In this document: positions 48,610 through 57,810 of the stretch, piece by piece
Position numbering within the stretch: the stretch's first letter is position 1
Layout of the letters: the number at the start of each line of letters is the position of its first letter
Source of the DNA: Struthio camelus
Taxonomy: Eukaryota; Chordata; Aves; Struthioniformes; Struthionidae
Length of the DNA: 64,000 bases
Assembly: GCF_040807025.1 (NCBI RefSeq)
Contig: NC_090946.1
Location: forward strand, 79,296,641-79,360,640
Direction: 5' to 3'
Notes under the pieces: generated by a model
Seen by the model: only the letters and a program-made list of their open reading frames with translations
What the model was told of the DNA's origin: nothing
Database searches by the model: none
Position numbers and translations under genes: made by a program

Positions 48610-49333
48610 GTAAACCTTAAGGACTTTCAGTTTTACCCTCACTTCCCTTACTCGGTGCTGCTGAATTAAAACGTACAGATCTACCATGAGCTTTGCCCCT
48701 TTTCTAATAGCCCTATCTTGATCCATAGGGGAAAGTCACAAAAGTTCTGCAACTTAGCTCTGTCCAATTTAAAAAAAAAAGTCCCCTGTACTCCTTTTTT
48801 CTTTGAATAAAGCACATAGGGTGTTCCTGCAATGAGGTGTACCCAAGCCTTTTTAAGAAAGGAGGTCACCTCTCCCACCTGTGGCCTCCTACCTCCAGCT
48901 GAAATGGCTCAAGCAGCCCTCATCTGGGGGAGGAAAGACCTGCTCCAAAACTTCTGGGTGAAGGAAAGAGAATTATGGGAGTCAGACTGGCTTTTGAGGA
49001 AGCTGTGTTATGATGTGACACTTCTAGCAAGTGGCCTAGACTGTAGAAACTTGCTCAGAATGGATGGGGTGACTGAATATGACTCCAGGCTGTTAAACAA
49101 AATGTGAGGAAACAGGCAGCGGTCTTGTGCCTGTGTTCGTAAACTCATTTCTTTGGAGATGAATCTTGTTTGAAGGTAATAAATCAAAAAAAAAAAAAAG
49201 AGAAAAACACTAACAAAGCAAGTCCATGCTGTGCTGAGCTTCTTGAAGGAGATAATTCCTGAAAGAATGAACTGAAATGCGGTATCAACTAAATCTCTCA
49301 GCTTGATTGTAAGGTATTACTTTGAATTTCTAG
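48610..49333 (+). other. TBPL2: TBPL2 intron 3
   Basis: A 724-bp intron with an A13 tract near 49186-49199. A short open frame at about 48832-49107 (91 codons) has no splice continuity with TBPL2 and resembles nothing I know. Confidence 0.9.
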
Positions 49334-49425
49334 AGGTTCGCTGCTGTGATCATGAGAATCAGGGAGCCACGAACAACAGCGCTTATTTTCAGTTCAGGAA
49401 AAATGGTCTGCACAGGAGCAAAAAG
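49334..49425 (+). CDS. TBPL2: TBPL2 exon 4 (residues 183-213)
   Basis: Acceptor TTTCTAG|AGGTTC and donor AAAAAG|GTAGGT. Encodes [20 protein letters not shown] and [10 protein letters not shown], carrying the first intercalating pair F184 and F201. A run of 15 C begins 9 nt into the following intron. Confidence 0.96.
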
Positions 49426-50691
49426 GTAGGTAACCCCCCCCCCCCCCCAAGGCTTGGGTCTTGCAGCTATAATGCTCTTCTGACAGAAAACTTTGATTAA
49501 ATTATCTACCAAAGGGCTTGCCATAATATGCAGTACTGGTCTTGAAAATGTTTAGCTTTCTTCATGGTGGGAGTTTAGTAGTTACTGAACTGCATGCTTC
49601 TGTTCCCAATTATAGACTGAGCTGAGCAGACATTAGCAGAAAAGCTGTGAAAATGCCTAGGAATTGTTAAGGGAGTTATTTGCATTTCTCACTGACTTTA
49701 AAGTGAGTCAGGACGTAACCTGTGTCTGTCAAGTCTCTCTTCAGTGAGTGTTCACTAGTCCAACAGATCTGCCTCCAGAGGAAATAGGGATTTGAGAGAA
49801 GCAAAGATTATTTCTGCACTCTGAGGCTCTTGTCCTCAAGTTCAGCAGCTTCCTTGATTGATGGCCCTAAATGTCAATGGGATAATGCATTAACTTACAG
49901 CTTAAGAGACCTTTTCTCACTAAGCTCATTCCTGTCAGTCTAAACTTCCACACTGAAGGTTGGGCTTTACCTCAAAACTACCAGAGCTCTTTGCATGTTC
50001 CTGCTAGCACCTGGCTTCTCGGTGCGATATGGTTGCTCCAGAACAAGCGTATGGCAGGCAAAATTACCTAAATAGAGAAGCTGGAGCTTGTAGGAAGAGA
50101 GTACTTCCTTGGCAGATTGACCCCTGTAATGGGCAGACCAACCATGGGACACACAAGGCTTTCAAGTGGGAAAGAAGCAGGAACCTTCAGGCTAAGTTTT
50201 GGAACTTGGACCAGTTAAGCCAACTGAGAGTTGACTAAATTAGATGATCTGCAAGACAGGTGGTCTCGCTTGCATGAGATATGGAAGTTGGGAGGAGGAA
50301 GGAAGGTAGTTGCCTCTGGAGCATCGAGGCTTTAACTTGAGTAGGGGTATGAGGAAAATTCTCATGTGCCATATATTTGTCTTGGTGATGTTTAGTATCA
50401 AACAATTAGCCCCTAGCTTGTCTTTGAAGGTGCATTTCAGATCTTTTCTGATCCGGACAGGGAGTCTCATGGCAATTATAAAAAGAAATAGCCAAAAACT
50501 CCAGGTGTTTAACATGAACAGCAACCTCAAGGTCAATCTCTTTCTGAAGAAACCTAGCTTTTCCCAGTCCAAGCTTGGGTGTTGATTTACAGCGAAAAGG
50601 TGTTAATACCGTCCCACGCGAACTGAATTTCAGGTTCAAAACAGAAGAAACCACTAATCAAAGCTTATTTCCACCTCTGCTCTTCCTTCAG
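49426..50691 (+). other. TBPL2: TBPL2 intron 4 with C15 tract at the donor
   Basis: A 1266-bp intron. The donor GTAGGTAA is followed directly by an uninterrupted C run (49434-49448). No other feature was recognised. Confidence 0.9.
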
Positions 50692-50859
50692 TGAAGAGCA
50701 ATCACGGCTTGCAGCGAGGAAGTATGCACGCGTGGTGCAGAAGCTTGGGTTCCCCGCCAAGTTTCTGGACTTCAAGATACAGAATATGGTTGGGAGCTGT
50801 GACGTGAGGTTCCCCATCCGGCTGGAAGGGTTGGTTCTCACCCACCAGCAGTTCAGTAG
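50692..50859 (+). CDS. TBPL2: TBPL2 exon 5 (residues 213-269)
   Basis: Acceptor CCTTCAG|TGAAGA and donor AGTAG|GTAGGT. Encodes the helix of repeat 1 ([20 protein letters not shown]), then [20 protein letters not shown] and the start of repeat 2 to LVLTHQQFS. Phase 2 at both ends. Confidence 0.96.
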
Positions 50860-52441
50860 GTAGGTGGTAGTGAGAGTTGCAACCCCATGTAGCTTGAGGC
50901 AGTGTTTTTGTAAACTGTGAACAGACTCAAATTCTGAAGCTGTACAAACCTGGCAAAAGAGTAACTAATTGGGTTCTGAATATGTAGTGTGTGGCTTTTT
51001 TTGTGGTTTTGGGTGCCATATGTTGCAATAAGGATAGTAAGGGTTCTCTCTCACAGTAACTCCTGTTCCTAGCAGGGCATAGGCCAAAATGACCCTCTGA
51101 TTGGCATGATGATGCACGGCATCTGGCAATAGAGGTCTCGGCTCCTGGAGCAGTGACTGGCACAATGCAGCAGCAAAGGGCTCTTCTAAATTGCTCTCCT
51201 GGGTGTTTTCACTGCTTTCTCCTCACAGGCACACTATAAGCACCAGCTTTAGAATCCTTGCAACTGGGAGCATACTACATAAGTCTTGAATCGCTTCTGG
51301 GGTAACTGGATGCATGTTAGATGTGGTTAGGATGAAGGACTGGAGACTTGCAAGAATCTCATAGTTTCTCTGCTCAGTTGGTTTAAAAAAGACTTTTTTT
51401 TGCCTTTGATCGTGAATGTTACTGTTTGACACAATCCTCAGTGCTGCTGCATACCAGCTATGCACAAAGAAATGTGTACCAAAGGTTTTTGTTAATCTGA
51501 GCAGCGTTAGTAACCAGAGTTTTATGAGAGTAGCTATGTATAATGTCAAACCTTAGTGGGTACTTCTCACCTTCCCCCCCCCCCATTGTAGACCATGTCA
51601 ACAGGAACATAACAAGTCTTGATTAAACAACTCAGGTTTAATTAAAGCAGCTCTTAAGCTACTTGGAGGAGGGGCACAGACCAGGTTCTCACTGTAAATG
51701 TCTTGCTAAGCTGGCCTCTGACATAATCTTTGCAGATAAACATCTAGTTTGATGGGAGTTAAGGTTTTTAAACGTCTGGTATGAAGCCAGACACCAGTTT
51801 CAAAATATAGAACTGGGAATATAGCGTGTTTCTGGGATATCACTTTGGTTCTTACTTGATTGGATGTCTATTACCCATTAATTTAAAGTAAACCTGTGTT
51901 TGAGTGAGGGACGTGCTGTGCCTTCTTCAGGATGGGTTTATTCAAAGCCGGTAACAACCAGCACCAAGGAAAAGATTAAAATTTCAATGCTGGGGGGGGG
52001 AAAAAAAACACATGGGGTGTTTTAGCACTGCATGTAATATTTTGCATTTAATTTTGGGCTGCTTTGGCTGAAAGACTAAATATATGTTAAAGATGCACTT
52101 GGTTGTCTTCCTGTCTTAGTTGCACAAGGCACTCCATAATAAGGGCTCTTTGCAGTCAAAGAAGGGTTTGAGTGCTGTTGGAAGATTACAATAATAGTTT
52201 TAGCACCATGGAAAAGCAGATTCAGAAGTGGCTCAGAAGTCTTTCAAAGTAAGCGCAGAGAATTCCTACGAGCTCTGGCAGGGTTTATCAGGTTTCCCTT
52301 CAAGATGTCTAAAATCTAGCCTACCTTTCTATGAGCAGTTAGCTTAAGATCTGTAATTACATTATTGTTAGTGTAATTTAAGAGCACTTCAGGCGGACAA
52401 CACTGAAACACGCTTATATTTTACTTGTTTGCTTTAAACAG
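50860..52441 (+). other. TBPL2: TBPL2 intron 5
   Basis: A 1582-bp intron with a C12 run near 51575-51586 and a G8-A8 stretch near 51992-52008. No exon or RNA gene was seen. Confidence 0.9.
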
Positions 52442-52536
52442 CTATGAACCTGAACTATTTCCTGGACTTATTTATAGGATGGTCAAACCAAGGATAGTGC
52501 TGCTCATCTTTGTGTCTGGAAAAGTTGTACTGACTG
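52442..52536 (+). CDS. TBPL2: TBPL2 exon 6 (residues 269-301)
   Basis: Acceptor TTAAACAG|CTATGA and donor GACTG|GTAAGT. Encodes [20 protein letters not shown] and [12 protein letters not shown], with the second intercalating pair F275 and F292. Confidence 0.96.
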
Positions 52537-54372
52537 GTAAGTAGTCTCCCTCTGTACAGCTGTAACTAAGTGCTACCGCATGTTCTAAGGAAGTGTTTAA
52601 GTTGAACGCTAGCTAAACAAATATCTTGCCATAGTAAAACCGCTTAGCAAGCTTATTTATGCCTACTGATGCCTTATCATACTTATTTGTGTTTTCTGCA
52701 GGTAACAATTGGTATTGCTGCACTATAATCTTATATTGCTTCATACAGGGTCTCAGATTTCCATGTCGTTAAACTGGAGTATCTTTATTTGACGCATACA
52801 GTATTATGCTCTGCATAAATGTACCCAATCCCAGCAGGATGCTGACATGCTAGTAGCCATTCAGCTGCTTAAATATGGATACCATAATAACAGCAGTTTA
52901 AAATTGTTTGGACAGGAAGCAAACTTCTTAAAACACTTCACTGATAACATTCACTAGAGATTATTAGAAGAAAGGGTGGAGTGTAGGAACCCATTCCAGA
53001 CTGTTTGGCAAAGTACTTGTAAGTGAAAGCCTTACTAAGTAAGCGTGCTCAGCAGATATCTGTAGCCAGATCCCTTGTGAACATGCTAAATTCCTGAACG
53101 CATGTCCCTAAATATTCTTTTGTAAAACTCATGGAAATGCTTTTATTCGGATGTACCGAAAGGTAAATAGTACTTCTTCCCAGAAGAACTGGATGCTGAG
53201 TGTATGTTGACATCAGAGCTTTGTGGCATGTGAAAGACAAATGAGAACGGGCCTGCCTTAGCCAGAGATTCTCACAGTCATAAATCATGAATGAGCTCAA
53301 CTAATTGAACTATGGGGCACGCAGGACGAAGCTTAAATGCTTCCTCCTCCAATTTCCCTCCACCATTTTAGGCTGAATGAACTCATATTGGTCAGCTCTA
53401 CTCTGCTGATATTTGCAGAATACATTTTAGGTGCATAAATTGCAACACCCTCTGGAGTGTGTAGCAGGCCCGGAAGGACTAAGGCAAAGGAAGGACCAAC
53501 TCCTTATCTCTGAACACTGGGCCCAGCTATAATGAAAAAAACAAATTTGCTGAGCTGCAGTTTTTTTTTTCCTCCTGATCCAGAATGGTTCTTGTGGTAA
53601 CTCAGATGAATTAGTCATGACCAAGCGTGTTCTAGCATATTCATGTGGAAAGGAAAAGGTTTGGAAGTTCATCCTGAGTGCCACTTAGTCTAGCTATTTA
53701 GCTCATTTAAATGCAGCTGCAGTTTGCTTGTAGCTAATGTTTTTTTACACTAGTAGGGTAAAGTACTGTCACTGGCCAGGAATGTTCTTGTCCACTGCAG
53801 TAGAGTTAATGTGCAATGCTTTGTATTAAAGATTTGCTTGTGGTAATATGGATAAGGCTGGCTTAGAAATTGCAGGTAACTTAAAGTTTTAAAACAAACA
53901 AAATCCCACAGTTCTGAGGAACTCCTCCCTTCCAGTTCTGAAATAGCTGTGGATCAACTTCCAGTATTGGAAGAAATGCCCTTCACTTCTTGTCTCCAGC
54001 TTTTCACTGAACCTGTCAACAGGCAGAGCTGTTACTGTTAAACAGATAATGCTGTGGTTCTTCAGAGCGGGCTCTTTTTTTCTTCCCCAATGTTTTGCAC
54101 CTGCCAGGAGTAGCCAACTGCTGTTTTTGTGCTACAGATTAAACAAATCTAGTCTCATCTTAAAAGAAAGCAAACTAGAAAGTCTGTTCTTTGTGAGGTG
54201 GCAGAAGTATCATGATACAAATTCTGCTTGAAAAAAAAAAAACACTCTAACATTGCTTCTTAAAGTGACTTTTTAAACTCCTATACTTCAAAGTCTCATC
54301 ATTAACTGAATGCAATTCAAAGCTATTCTCAGCACTTAATTCTTAATCTGTTTTTCCTACGTGTCTTTACAG
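52537..54372 (+). other. TBPL2: TBPL2 intron 6
   Basis: An 1836-bp intron before the last coding exon. No additional exon, RNA gene or recognisable repeat was seen. Confidence 0.9.
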
Positions 54373-54452
54373 GAGCAAAAGAGCGTTCTGAAATCTATGA
54401 AGCATTTGAGAACATCTATCCCATTCTAAAAGGTTTCAAGAAAGCATCGTAA
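54373..54452 (+). CDS. TBPL2: TBPL2 exon 7 and stop (residues 301-326)
   Basis: Acceptor CTTTACAG|GAGCAA. Encodes [20 protein letters not shown] followed by FKKAS and TAA (54450-54452). This is the C-terminal helix of the TBP core and the natural end of the family. Confidence 0.96.
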
Positions 54453-57280
54453 CATGGCCCACAAAGCAACTAAGAATAATACATGGGTTTGCATTGCTGT
54501 GCATGATATTTCTGTACCCAGCTATAAACCTGTGGATTATTAAGCAAACCATGCTACTCTGAACACTAAATGCTGATGTCTTTCTATAGTCTGTGAAAGG
54601 GTTTTTTGCTTGGAGACTTGCTGTCTGTAATCCACTTGTATTCAGACAACTTGTATCAAGATGAAAATTTAGCCAAATGAATGCACTTTTAATAGAAATG
54701 CATGTTAAGGCTGCACTTAAGTATTTTGTAATAGAAGCATATGTCTCCTTCCTGTTGAACAGGTGAATCAACACTGCACTTAAAACTAGCTCTGTCAATA
54801 TCCTCAGAGTGCAAAAAAAAAACAAAACTAGTTCTGACAATGCTGTATTTTCATGTTTAAACTTGAACTGTATTTTTGTCTAAAATATAGCTTTCAAAAT
54901 CCAGCATGAGTTGATTTCAGTGTTTTCAGACAGTGATTGTAGAGAACATCTACCAAGTCCCTTTGACCTCACTGGTTGGATAAACTGTTGTGTAATGGTG
55001 TTGGTGCTCCCTTTACAGCCAAGACATTCAAGGCCACTGGTAGTGCTGGAACATACCCAGAAGGGGGGAAACTAAGCAAACTACGTATAATGTCATGCAA
55101 TGAGTTAGATTTTTAACAAGATGCTACCCGCTTGTATTACTGACGTCCTCTCAGATAATGGGAGTTAGATGTTGTTTGGCCTAAAGAAGCATGTGGGTTA
55201 GGAAATGGCTTTAAAATAGACTGCAGGAGAATCAAAGTTTTAATGCTCATCGTTTAATCATCTGGGTTACTTAGCCAGAATTCAGACAATGGCACTACCT
55301 CCAGGCGCTTGACAACTTCACAGCTAAAACACGGTGGGGTTCTTGTGCTTTCCCTTTTGTGTTTTACCTCCGACGGAATTCAAGGTTTTCTTCGCAAAAG
55401 GTGTCGTGCTCAGCCTGGTGATGTGACTATTAACAGTGTAAAAACTATTCCTTGACTGCTCTAGTACCTCTTATGATTCTCTGGAAACAAGGTTGCCCCT
55501 GCCTCTCCTCCCCAAAACAGGCGCTTTGGTGTCTCTGGGATTTGTCTTGTTTCTCTCCTTGTTTCCTGCTGAAGATGGATCTAACAGGGAATGAGCTCTT
55601 CCTGTGCCACTAGAGGTTGCTGTTAGATGACTTTAGTGTAAGCCAGGCTAAAACACGCCTCTCTTTCTTGCAGCATAAATACACAGCATGGGCAAAGCCT
55701 CTGTACAAAACAGGGTGGCGTAGTCTTACTGGGGTTAGTTTTGCTGTTGTGAGCTTACTACCAATTCAGCAAGGATGTGAGTTCAACTTCTGTTTCTGCA
55801 ATATGTCTCAAAAGTGCTTTGTGTAACTGTTTCTATGCCCCTCTGGGGGAAAAAAACTTGAAAAACTTCATGCACTTCCTTGTGATAAACTAGTCTTAAC
55901 TATGTTATCAGTTGCTTTGTCATAGTCAAACTGGATTTCCACATTCAAATCTATTCTAAACAGAGACTTGCTTTTCTGTTTGTTTTTAATGCTGTAGACT
56001 TTCCACAGCTATGGGCTGAACTTTTATTTGCACTATAGCTGTAAAAGCTGATAAGCTTGAGTTGCAAGGATCTCTGTAAGTGAAAAGCAACAACCTATTT
56101 CCATTGGAGTATCTTGGAAAAGGCTCATCTAAGATGAGCCCTCTTTCAGAAGCAGAACTGTATTTTCACTAAGAGCTTGCTGTATAATTTCATTAGTAAA
56201 GTTAATGCTCTGTAAAAATGCGGACAGTGCCTTAAAGATAAGAACTGGCCTCAGTGCCTTTTCATTAAGCATCTGATAACACTTGCTATGGTAACTCTTG
56301 TGTAAAAAAACAAGTCTCTTGGTTCTACCCATTTGGTTTAGAAGAGGAAGAAAGAGAAGAACATAGGTCTTGGACAGGTGTCCAAGCCAGAGAGTTTAAG
56401 TGCTACAGAACACTAGTACAAACACAGTAGGAAGGGGAAACAATATGGTGTGTGTGGTTTTTTTTTCTTCCTTATTCTGGTTTGTGGGGACTCTAATTTC
56501 CCATTGTATCCTGACAGAACTGGCTCTCTGCTTCTGGATACTGGTTGATCATACCTGTTTAACTCCTGACTCCAACCTTGGGGCTGGGTGAGGAAACATA
56601 CTGGCCTGTCACTTCCAAGGATGTGCATCAACAGGAGCATTGTTTTTAACAGATCTTGTTCTTAATGTTATTGTAAGTACTTGCCGGATGGGGTTATTTT
56701 CATTGGTATACGTAGTCCATGTGGTAGTGGCTGGCTGTGGTGCAAACAGCCCCTTGGGCCTGTAACGATGATGACAACTGCGGATGGAGCCGCAACACAG
56801 CACTGCTGCTGTTCAGTTGTGTCCTTACCCTGGAGAGAGTTGAGACTGTTGGTGTGAGACACAGGAGGTGTGTGGTGTACAGCCAGACACCCCTCAGCCC
56901 AGGAAGCAAAGTACAAGCACAATTAACCATGACTGCAGACTGTACCAAGCAAGATGCCAGTCCTGCAATAGATGCTGCAGCCCGGCCTATGCTTTTAGCT
57001 TTTTACGTGTTTAAAATACACTGCGTTATTTCCCTGTTGGTCGTGGTGATTCTGCTGGTGTGGGGCTGGGATAACACGACGAGCTCCTGTGTGGAAATGG
57101 CTGTGACTTAGCAATGGGAGCAGGTAGAGATGGACAGAGCTTGTCAGAAGAGGGGCAGTCCTTATGGGGGGGGGGGGGAGGCAGACCCCTGGGCTGCGAA
57201 AAGGGGCTGCTCGTGGACCTATAAAGAAAACCGAAGAGCAAATACCAAAGGCTTTAAAAATAAGCGCTTATCCGCCCTCT
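54453..57280 (+). other. TBPL2 3' UTR and intergenic spacer to ATG14
   Basis: About 2.8 kb after the TBPL2 stop. I found no AATAAA or ATTAAA on the plus strand; weaker variants (AATACA near 54478, AATAGA near 54730) are present, so the 3' UTR end is undetermined. The AT-rich sequence gives way to the ATG14 CpG island near 57280. A 9-bp inverted repeat lies at 56122-56140, and a G13 run occupies 57166-57178. Confidence 0.65.
56122..56140. repeat. Near-continuous palindrome, 9-bp arms
   Basis: GGCTCATCT (56122-56130) and AGATGAGCC (56132-56140) are perfect inverted copies with a single base between them. It is a dyad of unknown function in the spacer. Confidence 0.85.
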
Positions 57281-57423
57281 TTGTGGGGGGAGGGGGGCTC
57301 CCTGCGCCCAGGGACCTCCCTGCTGTCAGCCGGGAACCTGCTCCGAGGCCTTTCCCCAGTGCTGGGGGCAGGGCCCGCGACCCCTCGGTGGGCGGGAGGA
57401 GGGCCGGGCCCGGGGTGTGTGGG

Positions 57424-57446
57424 TTTTTTTTTGGGGGGGGGGGGGG
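57424..57446. repeat. T9-G14 tract in the ATG14 promoter
   Basis: Nine T followed by fourteen G and then AGGGAAGG. It is a candidate G-quadruplex near the expected transcription start. Such runs are prone to sequencing and assembly error. Confidence 0.8.
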
Positions 57447-57518
57447 AGGGAAGGCGGCGGCAGCAGCTCTGCCCTCAGCGCGGCCGCGGCCTGGCCGGCG
57501 ACCGCCGCCAGGCGCCGC

Positions 57519-57530
57519 TACCCACAATGC
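57519..57530 (+). promoter_or_regulatory. ZNF143/STAF-like site
   Basis: TACCCACAATGC closely resembles the ZNF143/ZNF76 core TACCCATAATGC. Such sites typically lie at the transcription start of CpG-island housekeeping promoters. This one lies about 50 bp upstream of the ATG14 start codon. It is a motif match only. Confidence 0.55.
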
Positions 57531-57551
57531 CCCTGCTGGAAAACAAAGTCC

Positions 57552-57557
57552 CACGTG
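57552..57557 (+). promoter_or_regulatory. CACGTG E-box, CLEAR-like
   Basis: The context CCCACGTGAC matches the TFEB/TFE3 CLEAR consensus GTCACGTGAC except for the first two bases. It lies 23 bp before the ATG14 start codon. TFEB is a known activator of autophagy genes, so regulation is plausible, but USF or MYC/MAX could also use it. Confidence 0.5.
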
Positions 57558-57580
57558 ACCCGCGGCGCAGCGAGCCCATC

Positions 57581-57810
57581 ATGGCGTCTCCCAGCGGCGG
57601 CCGGCCGCAGCCCGGCGGGCAGGGCGGCGGCGGGCAGGGCGGCAGCGCCGGGGCGGCGGCGGCGCTGCGAGGCGCCGAGGAGGACGCCGAAGGGCTGTAC
57701 GTGGCGGTGGAGCGGTGCCCGCTCTGCAACACCACCCGCCGCCGCCTCACCTGCGCCAAGTGCGTCCAGAGCGGCGACTTCGTCTTCTTCGACGGCCGCG
57801 ACTCCGAGAG
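57581..57810 (+). CDS. ATG14: ATG14 (Barkor) exon 1, N-terminal 76 residues
   Basis: ATG14 is the subunit that directs the PI3K complex I (VPS34, VPS15, Beclin 1) to the ER and phagophore to start autophagy. The exon begins MASPSGG, continues with a Gly/Ala-rich low-complexity stretch (residues 8-32), then the nearly invariant [20 protein letters not shown] and [13 protein letters not shown]. The latter carries the N-terminal cysteine pairs C46/C49 and C58/C61 that are needed for ER targeting in the human protein. The donor GAGAG|GTACCG leaves two bases of Arg77. The start was chosen to match the family; its context is good (A at -3, G at +4). An in-frame ATG 54 nt upstream (57527) is possible. 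Coiled coils and the C-terminal BATS domain lie on exons beyond the window. Confidence 0.95.

Larger units (their letters stand above)
43974..54452 (+). other. TBPL2: TBPL2 (TBP-like 2 / TRF3) gene, complete coding region
   Basis: A vertebrate-specific paralogue of the TATA-binding protein. It replaces TBP in Pol II initiation complexes of growing oocytes and is also reported in other tissues. Seven coding exons join in phase (51+407+88+92+168+95+80 = 981 nt) to 326 residues plus stop. Residues 1 to about 150 are a divergent acidic, Ser/Thr/Pro-rich N-terminus with FSSVDLSFLPD and TPMTPMTPVTP. Residues about 153-326 are the saddle-shaped core, two direct repeats, nearly identical to vertebrate TBP. 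The four DNA-kinking phenylalanines are present (F184, F201, F275, F292, each pair 17 apart as in TBP). The gene is intact, with all introns GT-AG. A tRNA gene lies antisense in intron 1, and ATG14 follows in tandem about 3.1 kb downstream. Confidence 0.96.
57281..57580 (+). promoter_or_regulatory. ATG14: ATG14 promoter CpG island
   Basis: GC- and CpG-dense sequence with no TATA box, continuing through exon 1 to about 58150. It contains a T9-G14 tract (57424-57446), a ZNF143-like site and a CACGTG E-box close to the start codon. The transcription start is not visible but probably lies between about 57430 and 57540. Confidence 0.7.
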
